NCBI GenBank assembly: GCA_009760855.2
Contig: WPIO01000014.1
Location: forward strand, 516,001 to 580,000
Source of the DNA: Cristatella mucedo
Lineage: Eukaryota > Bryozoa > Phylactolaemata > Cristatellidae
Length of the DNA stretch: 64,000 nt
Direction: 5' to 3'
Below are positions 12,304-22,911 of this stretch, one piece after another; position 1 is the stretch's first letter, and each line of letters starts with the position of its first letter. The position numbers and the translations under genes were made by a program. The notes under the pieces are model-generated. The model made no database searches. It was given only the letters and a program-made list of their open reading frames with translations, and had not been told where the DNA came from.

Positions 12304-12975
12304 TTTTTGTATTACTAGCTCCGATAACTTTAAAAGAGTTTTAAATTCAATGCGTTCGACGATCTGCAGATTCGGCTTGGAAAGGCCCGATGGCTAAAGG
12401 ATTGCCTAGTCATCTAGCTCTTAAAAACTTTTTTACATAGTTCAAACTTTGTGTGACTTGCCAGTACTAATCTTGGCAAGTAATTTTAATTTCCCATATC
12501 ATTTTAATGTCAGTACGGCCCGTAAACAGAATTCGCTGTATTGCCAGAGCTGACTCGATCAGCAGTAAGAGAGTCTTCGATTGTATATCCTTAATTGCAA
12601 GCGACAAACAGGCTGATATGCGAAATGGATCGTCTGCCAATATATAAATGAAGGTTTTGAATTTTGCGACGTGTACATTAAGACTACCTGAATATATACC
12701 ACTACGCCCTCGGCTCTGAACGCCATTGCTGGACCAGACCAGCTCAGGCATAGTTATGACGCCGACAGACGGAACCCAAATCGATCATAGAAAACGAACA
12801 GTCAACTACGAGCCGAGCCGTTTAAACCATGATTCGAGGAGTTGGTGTCCCGGATGAGATGGTGGAATGGCGGAACACCCAGTTATGGAGATTTAAAAAC
12901 GTCAGCTGCCCGGTTTTTTCCTGGTTTACCGAATGAGCTGAGTTGCAGCCTCCGTTGACAGAGGCGAAGGCTTCG
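12304..12975. other. unassigned intergenic stretch
   Basis: No family or exon recognised. Confidence 0.5.
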
Positions 12976-13578
12976 AATAATAATAATAATAATAATAATA
13001 TTGCACTTGATAAAGCGCCCTCAGAGAACTTAATCTCTTTCTAGGCGCTTTACATTTGCTGCAAAGTGATACGCAATAGAATAGTAAGTAAAATCATGCG
13101 TGAAAAACAAACAAAATGAATAACATGGTTAGGGGTTACATGCACTGGGTCAGCATGCAAATGTGGTTAGTGGCAGCATGAACAGTGTCAGCACGCATAA
13201 GCACATCGAGGACGAATCACAAGGACCCAATAAATGCTGTCCTAAATAGGTATGTTTTTAAGTTTCTTTTAAATGTGGTCAGGTCAGGGGATGTTCTGAT
13301 GCAGGTCGGGAGGGAGTTCCAGGCTGTGGGAGCATACGAGCTAAATGCACGGTCTCCAAAGGATTTAAGGTTTGTACGAGGTATTTCTAGACTGTTGGAT
13401 TCCGAAAAGCGAGTGGTACGATGCTTTGCCTGATGGGGTAGTATATCTGAAAGATAGGCTGGAGCCATAGAATGAAGAGACCTAAAAGTGAGCGACAAAA
13501 CCTTGAAGTCAATCCGTTGCTTGACTGGTAACCAGTGCAGGTCGGCGAGAAGTGGAGTAATGTGGCAACTTCGAACAC
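12976..13578 (-). mobile_element. LINE-A copy, C-terminal domain and 3' tail
   Basis: (AAT)n at 12977-13000 marks the 3' end on the minus strand. The tail CTCAGAGAACTTAATCTC and 3' UTR follow, then an open C-terminal segment (13217-13498: SLTFRSLHSMAPAYLSDILP, AWNSLPTCIRTSPDLTTFKR). The copy is 5' truncated near 13578. Confidence 0.88.
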
Positions 13579-14997
13579 TTGTCTAGCTACTTAAGAGTCA
13601 GCCAAGTTAGAGGTTTTAAGCCCTGAATATTCTTACAAACGTTTCAGGCAGCGACGAATCATTTTGTTGCCATATTTCTTAACTTTCCAGATAAGTTAAT
13701 CCAGTGATATATGCAAAGGCAATCCGCAGCAACTCCAACTGCTGAAATTGGAGCTTAAAAACAATCGCGATCAGTAGCAAGCACCTTGCTTGCCCGCTGA
13801 ATGCCCGAAGGCACGCCGATTCTAGGCTAGACTCGATGCGAATCGTTCAGCTGCCTGCCAGCGCCTGCTGACATCATTACGAGACACAATTACCTCGGAT
13901 TAAGATACCTGCTTTAGGCGAAACCCGCGAAGGAATGCCATAAACAAATAGCTCCACACCGCATTGGCGGGATTGACGCGATCGTCAGACATGTGAGACC
14001 TGAAATATACAGTAACCAGGAGACTGTCGGGATACGCCCTAGTATTAAGTTCAAAGCGTGTCAAGACTTGCTCTACTTAGAAATCGGCAACTAGCTGGGC
14101 CTTGAGCAAAATACGTTACTAGCCAGCCGACCGTATTAGAAGTAGTGTGACCAGATTGAGTATTTCAGTCTAATTCTGATCGAATGTCGCGGTGGTGTAC
14201 CTGAATGGCCTCTATCAGGGAGCTTCACACATGCTGCACGGCTCTAGCCCACAACCTCGGTATTGAAAGGCGAGCACCTGGGACACCCTGGGCCAAAGCG
14301 GTGGGAGGGGGCGGCGGCGGTGACGAGGCTTGACTGCGTGCAGACTAACGAGGCTTTTCCTAAGGGGGCGGCGCCTCTTCAGAGCTCTAGTTCCAAGGTG
14401 ATCTCTGGGCGCGGCATTCCGTTAAAGAAACAAGATGTAACATTCTAAATCAGCTGCGCAGGGGCAACCAAACAGCTAGGACCTGTGCGTACAAACCCTA
14501 ACAAGTTGCGTCAGTAGCTGCAAGTCGCGTCGAATTAAGCTCGATCGCGAGGCCAAATGAACATGTAGCCCCGGTGCCCCCCCCCCCCGGACAGCCTCGC
14601 AACTCTCTGGGGCAACGTGGCCCTATCTCGGAGAAGGAGCTGATGGGCTCAAAATTTAGTAAACGCAATGAATTTCATAACAAGGCGGCTCTAGGAGCTG
14701 CTCGCTGGTCAATGTGCGTGGACGCCAAGTAGCCAGACGACTGCGTGCCGCCCGACCGCTAGGCGTCACTGCTTGACACCAAAGAAAATCTAGCGAGCCT
14801 GTTTTTCTTGCCCAGAGCTGCTTTCGGCGTAGCCTAGTTAGAGCGCCATCATTGACTTACGAAAATATGGAGTACAGTAGATGGGTGGTCTGGAGTCTTC
14901 TCGGTGTAGCACATTCAAGGCCTCGCTGAAGAATGGGCGAGTGGGCGAGCGCCCATTCAACAGCCTCGTTTGCATAGCCGCGAAGAATGTCACTTTG
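13579..14997. other. unassigned intergenic stretch
   Basis: No recognisable element. A C-run (14577-14588) and a short GC-rich patch (14280-14400) occur, without coding support. Confidence 0.5.
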
Positions 14998-15115
14998 GCG
15001 GCTGTCACCACCGCTTGCATTGGGCTATAAAGAATCGCCCAGAGATGGACTCGAACCCACGATCTGAGTAAAGAAGTGAGTGAAGAGTGAGCACTTTACC
15101 CATGGGCAAAGACCC
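14998..15115 (-). mobile_element. SINE-1 copy, diverged
   Basis: Minus-strand relic keeping a B box variant (GGGTTCGAGTCC at 15046-15057) and the CACCACCGCTTGCA body motif. The head is diverged. Confidence 0.65.
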
Positions 15116-15414
15116 AGTGGCAAAAGTCTACCGTAATGGATAGCCTTCGGTAGGCATGTTGGGAAGGACGTAGTTCAAGGGGAATATGTTTTTTTTGCAG
15201 TTTCAGCATGAATGTAAAGCTAACTAAAGATGAGAAAACCTAGACCTACGCAGAAATTGGAAAACCTAGCCCTCAAAGTGAGGTGGGCCAGCCTATCCCT
15301 TGAAGCGTTTATGCGGGAAATGGGTGTGTCCTGTTTCAATGTGACCTTTTACTATATGACCAATATCAGCTTCGGGTTCATGTCTAATTAATTTAAGCTG
15401 TATGTCAATGCAAA
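15116..15414. other. unassigned stretch
   Basis: Nothing recognised; no element or open frame stands out. Confidence 0.5.
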
Positions 15415-15850
15415 CATTCGGGCTTGCTTAGATTAGGATATTACAATCTTCTTACAAAAGCTTCATCATCGCTATCGTCATTAAGATTCGCAGGTCTTCC
15501 TGCTTCTGCTACAAGAACACTTACAGCTTGTGCAAAACTCTACAGTCAGGCTTGTCTGTCATGAATATCGCAACTACCTCACTACATCTCATCCCGTTAC
15601 GTGCACCGGCTCCCCATCACGCATACCATCGACTTCAAGAATCTTTACGTCATTTTAATGTCCCTTCATTTTCCAGCTCTGGTCCACCTGATCTTATGAC
15701 TCAAGCCATTTAGCTATGGCTCAAATCAACCTCAAATCCCATGGATAGAATGCCTTCAGTTAAAATGCTTTTAAAACCCGGAAATGCCCTCCGACTGACG
15801 TAGCGGCATCACTTGATTTGAAAAAACTTGCTTTGAGTGTTTTTAAGATT
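15415..15850 (+). mobile_element. LINE-A relic, strongly diverged
   Basis: Plus-strand match to the C-terminal domain: ACAGCTTGTGCAAAACTCTA then GGCTTGTCTGTCATGAAT, later a degenerate CTTTCTTGAAT-type end. Many indels; no frame. Confidence 0.65.
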
Positions 15851-16034
15851 TTAGGCTCTGCTTGAGGCAGTTGCTACATGCTAATTTGGCAAAAAATACA
15901 ATTTGAAGTTACGATTCAACAGTTTGCACAAAGGTTGCCAACCAACATTTGATGGACACATGTAAACTAACGGCAAGCTAGGTATCTGTAGATTTAAACA
16001 GCTCAAGTGGATAATAGGAGCACTAGAAGAAATA

Positions 16035-16528
16035 ACATCATTCTTTGGCTCCAGCCTACCTAGCAGATCTACTCCCCCACCAGGCTAAGCATCGTACCAC
16101 CTGCTTTTCGGAATCTCGCTGCTGACCCATACCTTGTACAAATATCAAATCCTTTGGAGACCGTGCCTTTAGTTCGTCTGGTCCGAAAGTCTGGAACTCA
16201 CTCCCGACTTGCCTCACGACATCTCCTGACTTGTTCACATTTAAAAAGAAACTAAATACGCATCTATTTATCACAGCATTTAATGGGTCCCTGTGATTGG
16301 TCCTTTATGTGCTTATGCGTGCTGATGCTGTTGCATGCTGCCACTAACTAAACTTGTATGCTGACACTGTGCATGTCACCCCTGACTATGTTATTCATGT
16401 TTTTTATCCAGCATGCTACCACTAAACGTTCGATCGTGCTTCTTTTGTAGCAAGTGTAAAGTGCCTAGAATGAATTAATTTCTCTGGAGCGCTATACCAC
16501 ATGCATTATTATTATTATTATTATTATT
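16035..16528 (+). mobile_element. LINE-A copy, 3' portion with (ATT)n end
   Basis: Begins at CATTCTTTGGCTCCAGCCTA and covers the last part of ORF2, the 3' UTR and the tail (AAGTGCCTAGAATGAATTAA), ending in (ATT)8 at 16504-16529. The frame is broken. Confidence 0.88.
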
Positions 16529-16529
16529 A

Positions 16530-17480
16530 ACATTATCCGCGTCTTCATCCGAAGCCGAATCTATGGCCTCTCAAACTAATGACAAGAGTTGTACCAGCTC
16601 GCCATTTTCGATTGACATCCCCATTGAGCTAGTGTAAAATGTGATCAGTGTGTCAACTGCTTCTAAACATCGGGCTTATGCCACGAACAACATTCTACTC
16701 TGGTAATGCAGAATACGTAAAACTAAAGAGAATTTAAAACGAGCGTTCAATGACACCTGAGTGTCGTTTCTAGTGCTCCTGCTAGCCACGAGACGGGCAG
16801 AGGCGCTTTCACATCCAAATGGCTCTGGTTAATACCCATTAATCGCACCAGCTTCGAAGTATTTAGAGCTTATTTTAATCGTAAATCAACCGGACAATGT
16901 CATTGCCACAGATGTCAATGTAATTTTTAGTCTCTCTCAAACGATCGCTTAGCATGGGAAAAGCATGCCTGTTTCATTCGCGCCTGCCTGGTGCGTCTTG
17001 GCGCCCCAGCTATTACGTTTACGGTAGGTCCAGGCCACATTTACCATCTTCGCGAGACAGACTCGAGCCGCACGGCCGCATCCCGGAGGACTGACCTCTA
17101 ACCTCTGCGAGAGCAGTAGCCACTTCTGGAGACTGACCCGAAGCCATGGGCGGAGATTGCGTCGCCCCACAAATCTCCACTCCCTAAGAGTGGTAGCTTC
17201 TCCTGGAACTGGGCCCTACTAGAACAAAATGCCCCAACGGCCTCTTGAATTTTTCTAGAAAGTATCAGCGTTCCCTGGAGACGCCGAAGCTTCGCGGCTG
17301 TATAGGAGTGCGGGGTTAGTCTAACGTGAGAACTAGTAGCCTCAATCTGTGAACAGCGAGCCTTGAAGCGTGAAAAGGAGCTGTGAGTCCGTAGGTGCAC
17401 CTCTTAGCCCCCTTCCCAGGAACAGGCGCCGAAGTTTCGCTCAGGACAACTTTTGGCTCTTCTCATAAAAAGTAGTCCCT
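16530..17480. other. unassigned intergenic stretch
   Basis: No element recognised. Open frames at 16949-17170 and 17098-17400 (minus) show no motifs. Confidence 0.45.
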
Positions 17481-17499
17481 CTATAGCCAGACTCGCGAG

Positions 17500-18180
17500 T
17501 CTGAGCTGATCGGTCCCGCGCGCGCGAAGAAAAAAGACCGAAGCGGCGGCGCGAGCCGGGCGAGTGACAGGCCACGGCCAAAGATTTGCGAAACTTTGTC
17601 AACGGCGGTCACGACAGTAGTGGGGGAGTCGAGGTCATCAGCACGTCGAGGCACTATTTACTGTTGCAGTGCCTCAGCCAACGCGCGTAGCCATTCATTT
17701 CCGCCCAACTCCTTCGATCCATTAACTGGAGCCGAGGCTGCAGACGATTCTGCACTGATCGGCTGGATAGTTGCCTGCATCTTAAAGCGACGTGAAACGT
17801 GCCCAGACGACTACAGCGACGAGCGAGGATTCGTGCTCGCGTACGACCGGCTCCGCTGCACCGCAACGACGACGCGCAACGACGACTCGGCGAGCGACTC
17901 CGAAATGGCCGACGACCAGCCGTTTCCCTGGGTGAACGCCGAGGCGATCGGTCGGTCAGTTAAGCAACTCGCTACCGCACGGCACCGTACATTTGGACGG
18001 CCTCGCGTACGCCAGTCCGGAAATAGCTTTCGGGAACAACGACTTGCAAGCTGGCGAGAGTGCGCCACAGCCAAGGCTACACGCCGTGGCTCTTCGCGAA
18101 CAACACGAAATCTGCACGCGGAAGGCGGGCGTGCCGGACAGCAGCTGTCTTAGCCTGCCACGCCACCTCACCTCATAGCA
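17500..18180 (+). other. CpG-rich segment with overlapping open frames, doubtful coding
   Basis: A local CpG-rich island (GCGCGCGCG at 17517-17525). One plus-strand frame is open over 185 codons to 18153 but has no upstream ATG (first in-frame ATG near 17904). Its middle part reads protein-like (ALIGWIVACILKRRET, then DDYSDERGFVLAYDRLRC). A second plus frame is open at 17993-18178. A change from one frame to the other near 17985 would be needed to join them. It could be an exon, a decayed retrocopy or chance; no family was recognised. Confidence 0.2.
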
Positions 18181-18200
18181 TCTTCATGGTTCCTGGGGTC

Positions 18201-18358
18201 TGTGGCCGTGACAGCACAGGAGATGGAGTGCTCGCTCGTTACGACCAAGGTCGCGGGTTCGAATCCTGCAGCGGGCGATCCTTTATTGCCATCTGCAAGC
18301 GGCGGCGATAGCCTTTAAAGGCTCCTCTGCCGCCATACAAGTGAAGCTGATTATTCAT
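18201..18358 (+). mobile_element. SINE-1 copy
   Basis: Head GTGGCCGTGACAGCACAGG, B box GGGTTCGAATCC at 18255-18266, body GCAAGCGGCGGCGATAGCC, 3' end GAAGCTGATT. Confidence 0.85.
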
Positions 18359-18366
18359 CTAATAAG

Positions 18367-18515
18367 ACTAAGGCGCTTGGACTTCGCCGCCCAGGTCGTG
18401 GGTTCAATTCGGGCTGCAGGTAATCCTGCATTGCCCATTGCGAGAGGGTTATAGCCACCTGGAGGCTCTATTCTGCGGCGATGTAAACGAAACTGTCGAG
18501 TCAGTCGACCTTTAT
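18367..18515 (+). mobile_element. SINE-1-like copy, 5' truncated or diverged, directly downstream
   Basis: Starts before the B box (GGTCGTGGGTTCAATTC at 18392-18408) and keeps the body GAGAGGGTTATAGCC and CTATTCTGCGGCGATGTA. It lies in tandem with the preceding SINE-1. Confidence 0.6.
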
Positions 18516-20005
18516 TTATGTTATTCATTAGCTAGGCTTCCGCTGAGTTGCTGCCCAGAAATGAGGCCCAGATTTGCAGCACCCTTTGGCCAAGTGTCCA
18601 CTCGTATTACTACCGAATGCTGTGCTTAGTTTTAAAATCAAACGAGTGTTTTTCTAATAATGGAGACTTGAAACTCAGACCTTGGATAATCCCACAAATG
18701 AATGTCAGCAATGCAAGCACTTTTCTGTGTTCGGAGTCGAGTCAATAATAATAATAGTTTTAAAAATTCGCTTTTGTACAGCATCCTAAGAAAACTGCAT
18801 CTCCATCAAGGTACTTTAAAAAAAAGTTCTTCGAGAGAAGCAATAACTCGGAGCTTATTACAGAGGCACGTCATCCCTGCCTAGGCAGTCAAAAAAACAC
18901 CCAACTAGCATGCCCAGATAGGCAAGCGAAAGCTCCCACGAACACACTCAGGATCGCTGCCGACCAGCAGGAGCCCGGCTAGTAGTTACATGCGCCTAAT
19001 CATGCACCGGCAAGCAGCACACGTAAAAAAAAGTTCACAGAAGTGTTTCATGAAAGCTTCTCGCTCTTGCCTCCGGTCTCGACGTACAGAGTTTTGCCAG
19101 GTAGAAGTACGCAAAGGGTGATTTACTCGTATAGATAAAAGGCTGCGAGCAGCTCGGAGAATTTCAACTTATTTTTGAATGCAATAAAGTCGGTAGCATT
19201 AATAATAGCAATAATAATAGTAATCGGTCGTTCGTACACCCCCCTATGAGAACTTTGTCTCCATCCAGGCGCTTGACAACTCGTTGCAAGAAAATCAGTG
19301 CCCAATGAATGGTGACATGCACGATATCAAGCATGCAAAAGCGAGGCTCTTGATTTTTCCAGCAAGCTAAAGCCAACATAAATACACGCGTGGCAACCGT
19401 TTAGTAAGATCTACTGCTAAAAACATGCATTGAGTCGTGCACAGGTATGCACGCAAGGCGCACCGATTTGCCAGGCTGACTTGGCTTAGCTTACTATAAT
19501 TCTGAATTAGCATAATGTCTAATTTATCAATCATAATTTAACCAAAGCATTTATGATGATAGGTCTTTTCTGGAATCATATGCTAATAGTTAGCTGAACT
19601 GATTTCAAAAAGTTTGAGCCAAAAGCGATTGAATGTGCTTCAGAAACGTCAGTGAGGGCTGCAAATCGGCTGACAATATTTCTGGCGTTAGTTTACTTGG
19701 ATTCAGTACAATATTTTACACTCATGCTCCATCCCAGCGGTTTTATAGAAAAAAGCTTTGAATTCTTATCATCATTCCATACCTATTCAGATGGTGACTA
19801 ATAGCCAAGTATCAAATTTGGTTAATTTCTATTAAATACCCATGTCCGAACGTGACTCCACAAAGCCATGAAGACTAACCAATGTTTTGGACTAGAGAGT
19901 TTTCTATAATTCGCTCAAGATTTTGGAAATTATTCGTTAGCTTACAGTCTGCATATCATGCAGCAAAAAGAGCTGGATAGCAAAGCTGCATCAAACAGAT
20001 GTGGT
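18516..20005. other. unassigned intergenic stretch
   Basis: AT-moderate sequence with no recognised element. A small (AAT/AAT)-type cluster at 19200-19222 is not clearly LINE-derived. Confidence 0.45.
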
Positions 20006-20172
20006 GAGCCGAGATGGCACACTAGGTAAGGTGTTTGCTTTTTACGACCTCGGTCCTGAGGTCGTGGGTTCGAATCCTGCAGTGGGTGATTCTTTATCGC
20101 TGCTGCAAGTGGTGGTGTTGGCCGTAAAGGCTCTGCTGTCGCAATACAGAAGAAGCTGTTAAATCAGCTGGT
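20006..20172 (+). mobile_element. SINE-1 copy, best preserved
   Basis: Full-length reference copy. A box TGGCACACTAGGTAAGG at 20015-20031 and perfect B box GGTTCGAATCC at 20067-20077. Between the boxes sits an 8-bp perfect inverted repeat, ACGACCTC (20044-20051) and GAGGTCGT (20058-20065). The body GCAAGTGGTGGTGTTGGCC is followed by GCTGTTAAATCAGC at the 3' end. The boxes indicate internal RNA polymerase III transcription. The source tRNA cannot be named from these traces. Confidence 0.9.
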
Positions 20173-20204
20173 ATTTATTTAAACGGACATTTAAGGAAGC
20201 AAGT

Positions 20205-20508
20205 GAAAGTGTCAGCTGAATATCGCCAGAATTTCTTATGCAACGACAACTGCTGTTCTGCTGCCGACTATGGCACATCCACGCCAGTGGTCCTGAGCTG
20301 CTACTTCCATGCTACTCACTACCTCAACTGCTCTCCTGACTCTGCTATGCTTCCCACTTTCTCTTTGTTGCGTGAGACGAAGTCTTTTGGCTACCGAATG
20401 CGTGCCGAAAGCCGCTTAGGCTGTGAGTGCGCTATACAAAACTCTCGTGCGTAACATAATCTTTATGACTTTGTGGAGTTACAGACTGAGATACATAGAT
20501 AGAATGTT
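20205..20508 (+). mobile_element. LINE-B 3' fragment
   Basis: Begins within the LPQFLRND segment and runs through NCSPDSAMLPTFSLLRETKS and YRMRAESRLGCECA to the tail GAGTTACAGACTGAGATACA at 20474-20493. 5' truncated; the C-terminal frame is open. Confidence 0.85.
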
Positions 20509-20951
20509 CCAGAGTCAGCAGCAAAAGAGATGATCTATTTGCTTATATTTGTGAAAGAAGTAGAATCAGTTGTCTTGAGAGAATATGAAAAATTTGGAGG
20601 TTGAAACCATTGCAGTGGTTCAGCTCGGTGTAGGGGGGCAAGGCTGCGGTGAGCTTTGTGGGTAAAGCGAAACATTTCTAGCATATTTTGCTACTCGTAC
20701 AGAAAAGCGCACGCTTGTCTCGATTTTTTGAATTTAAGACAAACCAATAGATCATTTAGTACAAAGATACACATTCTTATTGTTTTTTTGCAAAAAACTG
20801 CTACTAAGCAATGAATAAGAGAGAATAGAGTCATTACAATAACTTTATTTTAAATAAAATAGTTGTATACCACCCTCAGAGAACTTGTACTTAATCTAGG
20901 CACTTCATATTTGATGTTAAGTAAGTGTGTCAATACAGTTTATTTTAACGT
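20509..20951. other. unassigned, with an old LINE-type tail
   Basis: Mostly unassigned. 20854-20935 (ACCACCCTCAGAGAACTTG, then AATCTAGGCACTTCATA) is a diverged minus-strand LINE-A-type tail. Confidence 0.5.
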
Positions 20952-22104
20952 TAATGTAATGTATCTCCGTCTGAAACCCCACGAAGCAATACAGACTATG
21001 TAGGTGTTACTCAGGAGAATTTTATACAGTGCAATCACAGCCTAAGAGGCTTTCGGTACGCATTCGGTAGCCAACAGACTTCGTCTCACGCAACAAAGAG
21101 AAAGTGGGAGGCATAGCCGAGTCAGAAGAGCAGTTGACGTAGCGAGTAGTATGGAAGTAGCAGCTCAGGACCGCTGGAAAGAATGAGCCATAGTCGGCGG
21201 CAGGAGAGTAGTTGTGGTTGCGTAAGAATTGTGGAAGTGAGTTCCACAGTCTAGGACCTGCAGAACTAAAGCTTCTGTCGCCAACGGTCTTTAAGCGGAG
21301 GAATGGAACAGCTAATTTATTGTCCACACAGTACCTGAGGGCGCCAAGAGGCTGAAACTGATGCAGCAGTTCAGTAAGTTATGAAAGAGCCAAGCCGTGG
21401 CGGGTCTTGTGGGTCAGCATAAGAACTTCGCTCTGTATCCGTTGCTCATCCGGCAACCATCCTAACTCTTTTAGCAAAGGAGATGCGTGTTCCAACCCCT
21501 GGGACTTGAAGGCTAACCTTGGAGCCATATTCATAGTCAGCTGCAGTGGCCTAGTTGCTTTCTTTGGTAGCAAAGCCAAAAGGGAATTACGATAATCTAG
21601 TTAAATGTTTTGCAAGCCACTGTGGAGGACAGCTCATAATCTTAGATAGGCATAGGAAGTGATGGCTAGCTGCAGAAGCAGTCTTCCGAATGAAGCTTTT
21701 AAAATTGAGGCAGCTGTCAAAAACGACACCTAAATTTTGAGCACGTGGGGATGGTCGCACAACAGCACCACCTATTAGAAGAGCAAAGCCTTTTAATCCA
21801 GCCACACGCTTAGGTTGGCCTATGAGCAACAGTTCGGTTTTGTCGTCACTTAGTTTCAGTAAGTTTTCCGACATCCAGGATCGAATTTCGGCAAGGCGAG
21901 CATTCAGTTTCTCAGTTGCTGCAGCGAATTCCGACGGTTTGAATGAAAAATACAGCTGAGTATTGGCAGCATAAAAGTGATATACTATTCCATGGGTCTT
22001 AATCACTTTTCGTAGAGGTTGAGGATACATGGAGAACAGCATGGGACTGAGTACGGACCCTTGAGGGACTCCGCAGGTGACCCGTTTCGTGAGTGAGACC
22101 TGAC
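20952..22104 (-). mobile_element. LINE-B copy: end of RT, C-terminal domain and tail
   Basis: Minus-strand copy that enters at the RT motif CGVPQGSVLSPMLFS (about 22025-22075). The catalytic box, YADD in active relatives, reads FHYFY-type sequence with YAAN at about 21968-21979, so both metal-binding aspartates are lost. Then come LKLSDDKTELLLIG, NLGVVFDSCLNF, a stop near 21587, and the C-terminal domain in two more frames to the tail at 20952-20975. It is 5' truncated and abuts a second LINE-B head-to-head at 22104/22105. Confidence 0.88.
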
Positions 22105-22805
22105 CCCCACAGTGGCTTGTAAAAAATTTAACTAGCTCTTTAGTTCTGTCTCGGCTTGATTATTGTAATTCCCTTTTGGCTGGGCTACCAAAGAAAGCAA
22201 CTAGGCCACTACAGCGGACTATGAATATGGCTGCAAGGCTGGTCTTCAAGTCCCAGCGGTTTGAGCACGTGTCACCTTTGCTGGAAGAGCTGGGATGGTT
22301 GCCGGTTGAGCAAAGGATACAGAGCAAAGTTCTTACGCTGACCCACAGGGCCCGCCACGGCTTGGCTCCTTCATACCTGGCTGAACTGCTGCATCAGTTT
22401 CAGCCTGTTCGCGCCCTCAGGTCCTGTGTGGACAATAAATTAGCTGTCCCATTCCTCCGCTTAAAGACCGTTGGCGACAGAAGCTTTAGCTCTGCAGGTC
22501 CTAGACTGTGGAACTCGCTTCCACAATTCTTACGCAACGACATCTACTCTCCAACTGCCGACTGTGGCACATCTTTTTCAGCGGTCCTGAACTGCTACTT
22601 CTATGCTACTCACTACCTCAACTGCTCTCCTAACTCTGCTATGCTTCCCACTTTCTCTTTGTTGCGTGAGACGAAGTCTGTTGGCTACCGAATGCATACC
22701 GAAAGCTGCTTAGGCTGTGAGTGCGCTATGCAAAACTCTCCTGCGTAACACCCACATGGTCTTTATGACTTTGTGGAGTTACTGACGGAGATACATTACA
22801 TTACA
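22105..22805 (+). mobile_element. LINE-B copy, C-terminal domain largely open
   Basis: Plus-strand 5'-truncated LINE-B with a 190-codon open frame (22176-22748): AGLPKKATRPLQRTMNMAAR, ELGWLPVEQRIQSKVLTLTH, LAPSYLAELLHQFQPVRALR, TVGDRSFSSAGPRLWNSLPQ. It stops at the normal family stop, then continues to the tail GTTACTGACGGAGATACATT and ACATTACAGTACATTAC. It is the best-preserved LINE-B C-terminus here. Confidence 0.9.
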
Positions 22806-22911
22806 GTACATTACCCCCACATGACCCGGATTGAACACAATCAGACAAGTACGGTTTAAACCACGCCAGTTCCTCGTCTGCCATACCGATCGTTGTTCTC
22901 GTAGTGTCAGC

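Noticed and set aside
17993..18178. Similarity of LHAVALREQHEIC to the animal haem-peroxidase LREHNR motif
   Set aside because: Only a few residues agree, the key HN pair is absent and the frame needs a shift; treated as chance.
20015..20077. tRNA genes at the A/B box pairs
   Set aside because: The boxes lie in multi-copy SINE units with extra body and tail, and the cloverleaf is not intact.
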